From: Actinomycetes bacterium
GTDB lineage: Bacteria > Actinomycetota > Actinomycetes > Actinomycetales > Dermatophilaceae
Direction of reading: 5' to 3'
Assembly: GCA_023420415.1 (NCBI GenBank)
Contig: JAEZWF010000056.1
Coordinates: 30,516-94,515, forward strand
Length of the DNA stretch: 64,000 nt
In this document: positions 37,803 to 45,567 of the stretch, piece by piece
Layout: every line of letters begins with the position of its first letter
How positions within the stretch are numbered: the first letter of the stretch is position 1
Made by a program: the position numbers and the translations under genes
The notes under the pieces: model-generated
The model's database searches: none
Told to the model about the DNA's origin: nothing
Seen by the model: only the letters and a program-made list of their open reading frames with translations

Positions 37803-38696
37803 TCACAGGGGCGGCCACGGGATCGAGGGCCAGTCGCCCGTCGGCACCGGGTATGCCGCGGAGTCCGCGAGGGTGCGGCAGCGGGCTTCCAGCGCGGCCA
37901 GCTCCGCGGGTGTGAGCAGCTCGTCGAGGTCCGTCCGCAGCCGGCTCGTGCCATCGGTGACTGCGGCCAGCACCCGCTCCACCCGCGCCAGCTCGTCGGG
38001 TGCGATGGGTTCTCCAGCAAAGCCCCACAGCACCGTGCGCAGCTTGTCCTCCTCGTGCAGGCTCACCCCGTGGTCGAAGCCGCGCAACCGCCCCTCGGCG
38101 ACGCGCACGAGGTGCGAGCCCTTGCGGTCCGAGTTGTTGATCACCGCGTCGAAGACCGCCACGGAACGCGCCGCGGGTGAGTCCTCGTGCACCACGATGA
38201 CGGGTCGCCCGAGCTGGTCCTCGCCACGCAGCACCGGCCGCCAGCCCGCCGGCACGTCACCCTCGGAGACCACGTCCACCGGATGGTCGGGCGCCACCTC
38301 GGGGTCTCCGACCCAGCGCTGCACCGACCCCGGGCCCTGCGGTCCGTCGCGCAGCACCGTCTCCGGCACGACGTCCCAGCCACCGGCCTCGTTGAGCAGC
38401 CGCGCAGCCACCTCGCGGCCGGCCAGCGAACCGTCAGGAAAGTCCCACAGCGGACGCTCGCCTGAGATCGGTTTGTAGATGGCGAGCGGGCCGTCGCCGT
38501 CCTGGCCATCCCCCAGGCGGACCAGCAGGGCGAGGTTGGATGCTTCGCGGAGCGCGCCGAGGACGTGCAGGTCCGCGTCACGCAGCAGCTCGGTGACGAC
38601 GCCGGGGTCGTCCGGCCACTCGTTCAGCGCTTGTACCCGTTCGCACGAGGGCAGATGTGCCCCTCGGGCTCGAGCGGACCGCCGCAGAACGGGCAC
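37803..38696 (-). CDS. SCO1664 family protein (PI3/4-kinase-like fold)
   Basis: Up to 297 residues. Recognisable family segments are 'GPLAIYKPISGERPLWDFPDGSLAGREVAA' near residue 75, 'VFDAVINNSDRKGSHLVRV' near 195 (catalytic-loop-like NNxDRK) and 'RLRGFDHGVSLH' (DHG, metal-binding-like). This resembles the PI3/4-kinase fold, so it may phosphorylate an unknown substrate. The start is uncertain: GTG 38696 would overlap the DUF3090 gene by 73 bases, and conservation begins about 24 residues later near the DUF3090 stop, where no ATG/GTG exists (a CTG at 38627 overlaps that stop). Co-conserved with mshC. Confidence 0.82.
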   Translation of the reverse strand: MPVLRRSARARGAHLPSCERVQALNEWPDDPGVVTELLRDADLHVLGALREASNLALLVRLGDGQDGDGPLAIYKPISGERPLWDFPDGSLAGREVAARLLNEAGGWDVVPETVLRDGPQGPGSVQRWVGDPEVAPDHPVDVVSEGDVPAGWRPVLRGEDQLGRPVIVVHEDSPAARSVAVFDAVINNSDRKGSHLVRVAEGRLRGFDHGVSLHEEDKLRTVLWGFAGEPIAPDELARVERVLAAVTDGTSRLRTDLDELLTPAELAALEARCRTLADSAAYPVPTGDWPSIPWPPL

Positions 38697-39160
38697 GGAG
38701 GCCGACCGGCCGACACGACCGAGCGGGCCCGACGTGCGAACGCGCGTGCCGTCGCCGGAGGCAGCACCACGCGCACCTGCCGCGGCTCCTGCGTCAGCAC
38801 CGACGGGTCGGCGCTGGCCTCCGGGTCGTCCGGGTCACGGTCGAGGCACTCGATGACGATGACCTGCCGACCGTCGTCCCAGCCGAGGCTGAGGGTGTTG
38901 ATCCGGAAGTCGTCCTCGATGGGCGTGTCCAGCGGGGCGTTGTCGACGACGTCCGCGGCGGCATGGTCACCGCCAGTCCCACCGGCGTAGCTGTCGAGCA
39001 GGTCGTTGATGCGGTCCGCGAGGACCGACACCTGCTCCTTCTCCAGTGACAGGCTGGTCACCCGCGGGCCGGCGCTGGCCTGGAGGAAGAAAGTGCGTTG
39101 TCCCGGCGGACCGACGGTGCCGGCGACGAACCGGTCCGGTGGGTCGAACTCGACGAGCAT
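38624..39160 (-). CDS. DUF3090 family protein with C-terminal zinc ribbon
   Basis: A 178-residue protein. It starts 'MLVEFDPPDRFVAGTVGPPG' and ends with a treble-clef-like 'CPFCGGPLEPEGHICPR' (two Cys pairs), both hallmarks of DUF3090. Function is unknown. It is always found beside the SCO1664-like and MSMEG_4193-like genes, next to mshC in many actinobacteria, which hints at a shared pathway that has not been defined. Starts at ATG 39160, ten bases after the upstream phosphatase stop, so it is in the same operon. Confidence 0.88.
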   Translation of the reverse strand: MLVEFDPPDRFVAGTVGPPGQRTFFLQASAGPRVTSLSLEKEQVSVLADRINDLLDSYAGGTGGDHAAADVVDNAPLDTPIEDDFRINTLSLGWDDGRQVIVIECLDRDPDDPEASADPSVLTQEPRQVRVVLPPATARAFARRARSVVSAGRPPCPFCGGPLEPEGHICPRANGYKR

Positions 39161-39169
39161 GCAACGAGC

Positions 39170-39886
39170 CTAACCGGCTCCCCCACCGACGGCGGCGTCG
39201 CCCGAGGGTGCGTCGGCCGCGTCGTCGGGCTTGGGGTCCGGCGCGCGGAACCTGGCCACGTCCGGCGCGAGGTCGTTGGCCGCCAGCAGGAACGTGTGCC
39301 GGCCGCCATAGCGAACGGCCGAGACCGACGCCGGGTCGGCCGTGTACCGCTGGAACTTCTCCAACCCGGCCCCGGTGGCGTCGGCCAGGACGGCCTTCAC
39401 CAGGTCACCATGGGTGACCGCGACCCACGCAGCGTTCTCGCCGTGGGTCTGCCGCACCTCCTCGTCCAGGCGACGGATGGTGCCGACCACGCGGTCGGCC
39501 ATCTCGCGCAGGCTCTCCGCGGCATACCTCTCGTCGGCGGGGAAGCGCGCGCTGGCGGGGTCGTCCTGGACGGTCGACCACAGCGGTTCCTTCGCGAGCT
39601 CGGAGAGCTTGCGTCCGGTCCAGGCGCCATACCCGCACTCGAGGAGCCCGTCGTCGGTCTCGACGGCGACGCCGGCGGCCTGGGCGAGCGGGGTCGCGGT
39701 CTCGACACACCGCTCAAGCGGGCTCGACACGAGCCGGACCACGGGCGCACCGGTGAAGCGGTCGGCGAGGCGCCACACCTGCTCGCGGCCGCGTTCGGAG
39801 AGGTGTATGCCGGGCAGTCGCCCGGACAGGACGCCGTCGGCGTTGGCGGTGGAGTGACCATGACGGACGAGCAGGACGGTGGACAC
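39170..39886 (-). CDS. Histidine phosphatase (MSMEG_4193 family)
   Basis: A 238-residue branch of the phosphoglycerate mutase-like superfamily. 'LLVRHGHSTAN' carries the phospho-accepting His (residue 9). 'SSPLERCVETA' supplies the Arg and 'LECGYGAWTGRKL' the Glu region. The second catalytic His is in 'VAVTHGDLVKAV' near 158. It is the first gene of the run phosphatase-DUF3090-SCO1664-mshC, all leftward. The substrate is unknown. It has an acidic, Gly-rich C-terminal tail. GTG 39886 is the start. Confidence 0.9.
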   Translation of the reverse strand: MSTVLLVRHGHSTANADGVLSGRLPGIHLSERGREQVWRLADRFTGAPVVRLVSSPLERCVETATPLAQAAGVAVETDDGLLECGYGAWTGRKLSELAKEPLWSTVQDDPASARFPADERYAAESLREMADRVVGTIRRLDEEVRQTHGENAAWVAVTHGDLVKAVLADATGAGLEKFQRYTADPASVSAVRYGGRHTFLLAANDLAPDVARFRAPDPKPDDAADAPSGDAAVGGGAG

Positions 39887-39944
39887 GGTGGCAGCGTACG
39901 GGTGGCGCCTCGCGACGGGGGCTGCGACGTGGTGAAGTAGCCCA

Positions 39945-40925
39945 GTGATCGTGGACCAGGCCGTCTACCGGCACGGCAACCGGGAGCCGTGCGGAGACCT
40001 CAGTGACACCCTCGACGCCCTGCGCTCGGGCGACGACCCGCACGCCTTCTTGTGGATCGGGCTGAAGGACCCGACGCAGGCGGAGTTCGACGAGGTCGAC
40101 GACGAGCTCAAGCTGCACCCCCTGGCTGTCGAGGACGCCATCAAGGGCAACCAGCGCGCCAAGATCGAGCTCTACGACGGCTCGATGTTCGTGGTGCTCA
40201 AGACGTTGCGCTACATCGACGAGACGTCCGACATCGAGACCGGTGAGCTGATGCTGTTCCTCGGCGACCGGTTCGTCGTCACGGTGCGGCGTGGTGAGGG
40301 CAACCCGCTGGCGGGGGTGCGACAGCGCCTCGAGCACGACCCCGCCAAGCTCAAGCACGGACCGATCGCGGTGGTGCATGCCGTGATGGACAGCATCGTC
40401 GACAACTACGAGGACGTCGACGGCGAGATCGCCAAGGACCTCGTCGACATCGAGGCCGACGTGTTCGCCGGGTCACGCGCCACGAACTCGACCACGATCT
40501 ACCGGCTCAAGCGTGAGGTCCTGGAGTTCCGGCGCGCGACCAACCCCCTCGTCGTGCCGCTGAAGATGATGCATGACCGGGCGCGGTCTCCGTTGCCGGA
40601 CAAGGAGATGCGGCTGCAGTTCCGCGACCTCGCGGACCACCTGCTGCGGGTGTCCGACCACGTCGACAGCTACGACAAGCTGCTCACCGACATCCTGAGC
40701 GCGCACCTGGCCCAGGTGTCCGTGCAGCAGAACAACGACATGCGCAAGATCTCGGCCTGGGTCGCGATCGCTGCCGTGCCGACGATGATCGCCGGGATCT
40801 ACGGCATGAACTTCGAGAACATGCCCGAGCTGAAGTGGCACTACGGCTACTTCATGATCCTGACGGTCATGGTGCTGGCGTGCCTGGGCCTTTATCGGGC
40901 GTTCAAGAAGTCCGGCTGGCTCTGA
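39945..40925 (+). CDS. corA: CorA family magnesium/cobalt transporter
   Basis: A 326-residue pentameric metal channel. It has a large N-terminal cytoplasmic domain, a long helix, and two C-terminal transmembrane helices. The signature 'YGMNFENMPELKWHYGY' (GMN near residue 288) ends the first membrane helix. The C-terminus is basic ('FKKSGWL'). It mediates Mg2+ (or Co2+/Ni2+) uptake. Start GTG 39945, divergent from the histidine phosphatase and convergent with uppP (25 bases between stops). Confidence 0.94.
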   Translation: MIVDQAVYRHGNREPCGDLSDTLDALRSGDDPHAFLWIGLKDPTQAEFDEVDDELKLHPLAVEDAIKGNQRAKIELYDGSMFVVLKTLRYIDETSDIETGELMLFLGDRFVVTVRRGEGNPLAGVRQRLEHDPAKLKHGPIAVVHAVMDSIVDNYEDVDGEIAKDLVDIEADVFAGSRATNSTTIYRLKREVLEFRRATNPLVVPLKMMHDRARSPLPDKEMRLQFRDLADHLLRVSDHVDSYDKLLTDILSAHLAQVSVQQNNDMRKISAWVAIAAVPTMIAGIYGMNFENMPELKWHYGYFMILTVMVLACLGLYRAFKKSGWL

Positions 40926-40949
40926 GCCCTCGCGGCAAGGGCCGTTCGC

Positions 40950-41804
40950 TCAGGTGGCCGACATCGCGCCGGTGCCGAGCAGGACGATCAGGACGATGCC
41001 GAGGGCGACGCGGTACCACACGAACGCCGTGATCTTGTGGCCCGCGACGAACTTGAGCAGCCAGGCGATCGAGGCGTACGCCACGACGAACGACACGACG
41101 ATGCCGACCGCCATCTGGCCGACGCCGAGCAGCTCGAGGTTGCTGGTCTCCTCGACCGCCTGGAACAACCCGGCCGCCGTCAACGCCGGGATGGCCATGA
41201 AGAACGACAGCCGGGTCGCGGTGACGCGGTCGAGCCCCCGGAAGAGGCCGGCCGAGATCGTGGCGCCGGAGCGCGAGACTCCCGGGATGAGCGACAGGCA
41301 CTGGACGAGCCCGAGGAAGAGCCCGTCCTTCAGGGTGACGGCCCCCTCGCCTCGCGTCTGGTCGTGGCGCTCGAGCATGGCGTAGCGGCTCTCGGCCAAC
41401 CACATGGCGCCGCTCCAGATGATCAGCGCCCCGGCCACGACCCACAGGCTGCGCAGAGGTCCGCTGATCAGGTCGCGCGCCAGGAAGCCGACGATCCCCA
41501 CCGGGATCGAGCCGACGATGACCGCCCAGGCCAGCTGGTAGTCGTGCGCCTCTCGAGCCGGGCCGCCCTTGAGGCCCTGCACCCAGGCGACGAGGAGGCG
41601 GACGATGTCGTGCCGGAAGTAGATGAGGGTCGCCACGATGGCGCCCAGCTGGATGATCGCGGTGTATGCCGTGACGCCCGGGTCGTCGACCTTGAGCCCG
41701 AGGAGCTTCTCGGCGATGGTCAGGTGTCCGGTGGAGGACACCGGCAGGAACTCGGTGAGGCCCTCGACGATGCCGAGGATGATCGCATCCAGGTAGCTGA
41801 GCAC
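40950..41804 (-). CDS. uppP: Undecaprenyl-diphosphatase UppP (BacA)
   Basis: A 284-residue integral membrane phosphatase that recycles the lipid carrier for cell-wall synthesis. Both active-site motifs are present: 'EGLTEFLPVSSTGHL' (about residues 14-28) and 'PGVSRSGATI' near 175. About eight hydrophobic helices are seen. Overproduction gives bacitracin tolerance in other bacteria. Start GTG 41804; the LLM oxidoreductase gene lies just upstream on the same strand. Confidence 0.95.
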   Translation of the reverse strand: MLSYLDAIILGIVEGLTEFLPVSSTGHLTIAEKLLGLKVDDPGVTAYTAIIQLGAIVATLIYFRHDIVRLLVAWVQGLKGGPAREAHDYQLAWAVIVGSIPVGIVGFLARDLISGPLRSLWVVAGALIIWSGAMWLAESRYAMLERHDQTRGEGAVTLKDGLFLGLVQCLSLIPGVSRSGATISAGLFRGLDRVTATRLSFFMAIPALTAAGLFQAVEETSNLELLGVGQMAVGIVVSFVVAYASIAWLLKFVAGHKITAFVWYRVALGIVLIVLLGTGAMSAT

Positions 41805-41828
41805 TGTTCTTCTCTCGTGGGGAGCGGG

Positions 41829-42890
41829 TCAGGCCGCCCCAGTCTCCCCCATGAGCCCAGCCATCGTTCGCACGACATGCAGTCGGTCCTCCAGACCGCC
41901 CGCGAACGGAGCCACCGACAGCGTCCCCACCCCCGCGTCGGCATACCGCTGGAGCCGGTCCTTGATCCGCTCGGGCGGACCGATGAGGGCCGTGGAGTCG
42001 ATGAACTCGAACGGCACGGCTGCGGCGGCGTCCCGGTGCGCCTTGGCGAGGTAGAGGTCCTGGATCTGCGCGGCCTCCTTCTCGAAGCCCATGCGGACGG
42101 CGAGCCGGTTGTAGAAGTTCTGCTCCCGTGAGCCCATGCCGCCGATGTACAACGCGGCGTACGGGCGGACGGCGTCAGCGGCTGCCTCGACGTCGTCACT
42201 GATGACGACCGGCACCGACGGGGCGATGTCGAACCCGTCCAGGGGGTCGGTCGTGGTGCCCTTCCCGGCACGCCGTCGCCCGGTCCGTACCGACTCGACG
42301 AGGTCGCCGGAGTGCTCGGGTGAGAAGAAGATCGCGTGCCAGCCGTCGGCGATCTCGCCGGCGAGCTCGAGGTTCTTGGGTCCGACCGCAGCAAGGTAGA
42401 TGTGGATGTCGGGGCGCGGGGGCCGGACCGTCAGCTTGAGCGGCTTCCCCGGCCCGTCCGGCAGCGGCAGCGTGTAGTGACGCCCCTCGTAGGCGACGGT
42501 GTCGCGCCGCATCGCCATGCGGACGATGTCGACGTACTCACGCGTCCGCGCCAGCGGCTTGCCGAACGGCACACCGTGCCAGCCCTCGCTGACCTGGGGC
42601 CCGCTGACCCCGAGCCCGAGACGAAAACGCCCACCGGACAACGTGTCCAAGGTCGCGGCGGTCATCGCAGTCATGGCCGGCGTACGACCTGGGATCTGCA
42701 TCACGGCGGCGCCGAGGTTGATGTCCCGGGTCTGCGCCCCGATCCAGGCGAGCACAGTCGGCACGTCCGACCCGTAGGCCTCCGCGGCCCAGGCCACGGC
42801 ATACCCGAGGCGGTCCGCCTCCTTGGCCACCGCCACGTTGTCGCCGTCCACGCCCATGCCGAAGTAGCCGAGGTTCACACCGAGATCCAT
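41829..42890 (-). CDS. LLM-class (F420-dependent) oxidoreductase
   Basis: About 353 residues from ATG 42890. Luciferase-like monooxygenase barrel of the F420-dependent subgroup. It starts 'MDLGVNLGYFGMGVDGDNVAVAKEADRLGYAVAWAAEAYGSD'. 'GGRFRLGLGVSGPQVSEGWHG' near 95-115 forms the cofactor-binding region. The family reduces diverse substrates with reduced F420; the substrate is not predictable. It is divergent from the aldo/keto reductase gene. Confidence 0.88.
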   Translation of the reverse strand: MDLGVNLGYFGMGVDGDNVAVAKEADRLGYAVAWAAEAYGSDVPTVLAWIGAQTRDINLGAAVMQIPGRTPAMTAMTAATLDTLSGGRFRLGLGVSGPQVSEGWHGVPFGKPLARTREYVDIVRMAMRRDTVAYEGRHYTLPLPDGPGKPLKLTVRPPRPDIHIYLAAVGPKNLELAGEIADGWHAIFFSPEHSGDLVESVRTGRRRAGKGTTTDPLDGFDIAPSVPVVISDDVEAAADAVRPYAALYIGGMGSREQNFYNRLAVRMGFEKEAAQIQDLYLAKAHRDAAAAVPFEFIDSTALIGPPERIKDRLQRYADAGVGTLSVAPFAGGLEDRLHVVRTMAGLMGETGAA

Positions 42891-42953
42891 GGGCGTGAGG
42901 CTAGCGGCGAGGCGCCGCGAACGGCTGTGGCATCGGCCACTACCGTGGCCACC

Positions 42954-43892
42954 ATGCGGCAGCGACGGATGGGCACCTCGGGCCTGCGCGTGTCCCGCCT
43001 CGCGCTGGGCACCATGTCCTGGGGGCGCACGACCGACGAGGAGGGCGCGCGCGAGCAGGTGCGCACGTTCCTCGATGCCGGCGGCAACCTCCTCGACACC
43101 GCTCACGGGTATGCCGACGGCGCGGCCGAGGAGATCATCGGTCGCCTCCTCGACGACGTCGTCGCCCGCGACGAGCTCGTCATCTGCACCAAGTCCGGCA
43201 TCTCGCGGCGTTCCGGGCAGCGGGTGGTCGACACCTCGCGTCACAGCCTGCTCGACCAGCTCGACACCTCGCTCGAGCGGCTCGGCACCGACCACGTCGA
43301 CCTCTGGCTCGTCCACACCTGGTCCGACGACGTGCCGCTGGCCGAGACGTTGTCGGCCCTGGAGTGGGCGGTGAGCACCGGGCGTGCTCGCTACGTCGGC
43401 GTCTCGAACTTCAGTGGCTGGCAGGTCGCTCGCGCCATGTCACTGCTCGAACAGGCGCGAGTTCCGTTGGTGGCCAACGAGATCGAGTACTCCCTCGTCA
43501 ACCGCACCCCCGAGCCAGACCTGCTCGCCGCGGCGCAGTCACTCGGTTTCGGACTCATGCCCTGGTCCCCGCTGGGACGCGGCGTCCTCACGGGGAAGTA
43601 CCGACACGGCATACCGGCCGACTCACGCGCGGCCTCGCGCGACTTTCCCCGCTTCACCGCGCGGTACCTCGACGACCACGCCGCGCAGGTGGTGGAGGCG
43701 CTCGCCATCGCGGCCAAGGGCCTGGACGTCTCGCTGGCCGAGGTGGCACTCGCCTGGGTGCGTGACCGTCCCGGTGTCGTGAGCCCGGTCGTCGGGGCGC
43801 GCACGACCGCGCAGCTGCGCACGTCGTTGGCGAGCGAGTCCCTCGAGCTGCCGCACGAGCTGGTCGTCGCGCTCGACGAGGTGTCGGCCTAG
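42954..43892 (+). CDS. Aldo/keto reductase
   Basis: A 312-residue TIM barrel. The catalytic tetrad is readable: Asp in 'LLDTAHGYADG', the Tyr in the same segment, Lys in 'VICTKSGIS' and His in 'LWLVHTW'. The NADPH site 'SPVVGARTTAQL' is near the C-terminus. It reduces aldehydes or ketones. Start ATG 42954. Its codons include a rare ATA in 'HGIP', created by a GGCATAC word. Confidence 0.92.
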   Translation: MRQRRMGTSGLRVSRLALGTMSWGRTTDEEGAREQVRTFLDAGGNLLDTAHGYADGAAEEIIGRLLDDVVARDELVICTKSGISRRSGQRVVDTSRHSLLDQLDTSLERLGTDHVDLWLVHTWSDDVPLAETLSALEWAVSTGRARYVGVSNFSGWQVARAMSLLEQARVPLVANEIEYSLVNRTPEPDLLAAAQSLGFGLMPWSPLGRGVLTGKYRHGIPADSRAASRDFPRFTARYLDDHAAQVVEALAIAAKGLDVSLAEVALAWVRDRPGVVSPVVGARTTAQLRTSLASESLELPHELVVALDEVSA

Positions 43893-43895
43893 CGC

Positions 43896-44222
43896 TCAGA
43901 CCCGGGCGCGGTCGTCCTCGTCGTCGTCATCCTCGTCGTAGTCCCCGTCGTCGAGGCCGGAGTAGACGCTCGCGTCGCCGTCCTCGTCGGAGTGGTCGTC
44001 GAGCTCGTCGTCCTCGTCGTCGCCGTCGTAGACCTCCAACGGCGTCATCTCGCCGTAGGCCTGCAGCAGCGCGTCGTCGTACTCGCTGAACGCGTCGGCC
44101 AGGTCGTCGTAGGCAGCGATGACGGTCGGGTCCTCCTCGCCGCGCTTGGACGCCGATGCCTCCAGGTGGCGCTCGAACGCGGTCATGAGGGAGGCCAGCG
44201 CACCACGCGGGTCAGCGGTCAT
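43896..44222 (-). CDS. Acidic hypothetical protein
   Basis: A 108-residue protein with a helical N-terminal half ('ALASLMTAFERHLEASASKRG', 'VIAAYDDLADAFSEYDDALL') and a C-terminal half that is almost all Asp/Glu ('YDGDDEDDELDDHSDEDGD'). It resembles small actinobacterial proteins sometimes labelled primosomal, a label with no support I can see here. The acidic tail could mimic DNA or bind basic partners (inference). Convergent with the aldo/keto reductase gene (3 bases apart) and divergent from the DUF5703 gene. Confidence 0.72.
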   Translation of the reverse strand: MTADPRGALASLMTAFERHLEASASKRGEEDPTVIAAYDDLADAFSEYDDALLQAYGEMTPLEVYDGDDEDDELDDHSDEDGDASVYSGLDDGDYDEDDDDEDDRARV

Positions 44223-44261
44223 GTGAGGACGCTATCGGTTTCTGGGTCACAATGGCGGGTG

Positions 44262-44450
44262 ATGGTCGAGTACGAGTACCGCGTGCTGAGCTTCACGCGC
44301 AAGGACACCCGCGCCGAGATCCGGCGCACCCTCTCGGACGCTGCCGAGTACGGACACTGGGAGCTGCACCGCACGCGCATCTACCTGGGCGGGATCCAGC
44401 GGACGTGGTTGCGCCGCAGGGTCATCCGGGCTCCCCGCCGCGCCGGCTGA
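44262..44450 (+). CDS. DUF5703 family protein
   Basis: A 62-residue basic protein, 'MVEYEYRVLSFTRKDTRAEI' with 'HWELHRTRIYLGGIQRTWLRRR', the standard DUF5703 pattern. Function is unknown; the high Arg content suggests nucleic acid binding (inference). Divergent from the acidic hypothetical gene, and the two are commonly neighbours. Confidence 0.82.
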   Translation: MVEYEYRVLSFTRKDTRAEIRRTLSDAAEYGHWELHRTRIYLGGIQRTWLRRRVIRAPRRAG

Positions 44451-44505
44451 GTGCGCAGCGGGGAGTGCCCGGGAGTCCAGGAGGGCCGGCGGTATGCCGC
44501 GTGGC

Positions 44506-44538
44506 CGGCTCAGTGTCGGCTCAGTGCCGGCTCAGTGC
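44506..44538. repeat. Three tandem 11-bp repeats spanning a stop codon
   Basis: CGGCTCAGTGY occurs at 44506-44516, 44517-44527 and 44528-44538. The third copy contains the stop (minus-strand TGA, 44532-44534) of the surface protein gene. A GTATGCCG word sits at 44492 just beyond. The layout parallels the 13-bp repeats at the prcA stop. Confidence 0.8.
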
Positions 44539-45491
44539 CGGCGCTGACCGCCGGTGAGGCGGGCCACGACCGTCGACGCACGCATCGACATGCCGCCGAG
44601 GACCAGCAGCGCGAGCCCGGCCGCGGTCAGCGGCAGGATGTCGGCGCCGGTGTAGGCGAGCTGGGGGGTGGCGGAGTTCGCCCGGGCTGAAGCGGGTCGG
44701 ACCGCCGGTGTCGCCGCGGACGGCTGCTGCGGGCTGCCGGCTCCGGGCGCCGAGGGCGACGCCGCGGCGCCCGCCGGGCACGGGACGACGAGCTGCTGCA
44801 GCGGCAGCCCGGCATCGGTCAGGGTCTTGATGAGCTCGGTGTCGAGGACGACGAGGCTGGTCTGCAGCGGGGCGACCTCCTTGGTGATGCGCACGCAGGC
44901 ACCCAGCAGTCCGTCGACGTCGAGGTCGATGGCGCCGAGGTAGTCACCGGCCGGGATGGCGCCCTCGGGGCATGGCTGGGCGGCCTGGGGGAACTGCTCG
45001 ATGAGCGGACCGGCAAGGTCCTGGCCCAGCAGGTCCCCGGCGACCTCGAACGCGGGCGAGCCCGCCTTGGGGATGATGCAGAACGACCCGACGGGCGAGG
45101 ACCCGGCCGCGGTGGCGCCCGGGGCTGAGGTGGGGGCCGCCGCCTGCGTGGACGCTGACGCCGAGGAGCCCTTCGGGGCGCTGGTGGCCGCGCCCCGCGG
45201 GTTCTGGGCGGGAGCCGTCGCCGTGGAGCCGGTGGCCCCGGGGGTGCCGGTGCCGGGCGTGCCGGGCAGACCCGTGGGCAGGCCGGAGGGAAGCCCGCTG
45301 GGCAGCCCACCTGTCGGGAGGTCCGTGGGCACCGCACCGGTGGGCACCGGCAGGACCGTGCCGACCTGACCGAGCAGGTCCCCCACCGGGTCGTCTGCGG
45401 CGTGGCCGCTACCGGCCCCGGCGACGACGAACGATCCAGCGACCGCAACCACGGCGGCGGCACGGGTGGCAACGGACAGGCGACGGGTCAT
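44532..45491 (-). CDS. Secreted Pro/Thr/Ser-rich protein with LAXTG (class E) sortase signal
   Basis: A 319-residue export. N-terminal signal peptide 'AAAVVAVAGSFVVAGAGSGHA' (cleavage about residue 31). A low-complexity region with 'GLPSGLPSGLPTGLPG' repeats (about 55-135), then a Cys-containing domain (about 135-245, with four Cys as possible disulfides). The C-terminal sorting signal is 'LAYTG', a hydrophobic helix and a basic tail. LAXTG is the target of class E sortases in high-GC actinobacteria, so it should be covalently linked to the wall. The role of the central domain is unknown. No sortase gene lies in the window. Confidence 0.8.
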   Translation of the reverse strand: MTRRLSVATRAAAVVAVAGSFVVAGAGSGHAADDPVGDLLGQVGTVLPVPTGAVPTDLPTGGLPSGLPSGLPTGLPGTPGTGTPGATGSTATAPAQNPRGAATSAPKGSSASASTQAAAPTSAPGATAAGSSPVGSFCIIPKAGSPAFEVAGDLLGQDLAGPLIEQFPQAAQPCPEGAIPAGDYLGAIDLDVDGLLGACVRITKEVAPLQTSLVVLDTELIKTLTDAGLPLQQLVVPCPAGAAASPSAPGAGSPQQPSAATPAVRPASARANSATPQLAYTGADILPLTAAGLALLVLGGMSMRASTVVARLTGGQRRH

Positions 45492-45567
45492 GACGGGCTC
45501 CTTTGCGCGCGCGGGTGCCCTGTCAACGAGCCCGCGGACCGTAAGTTACGACCCGGTAGCGGGCCGT

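Noticed and set aside
43896..44222. Acidic protein as a primosomal protein
   Set aside because: No helicase-loading or DNA-binding feature is visible; the name seems to be inherited annotation, so it was left as hypothetical.
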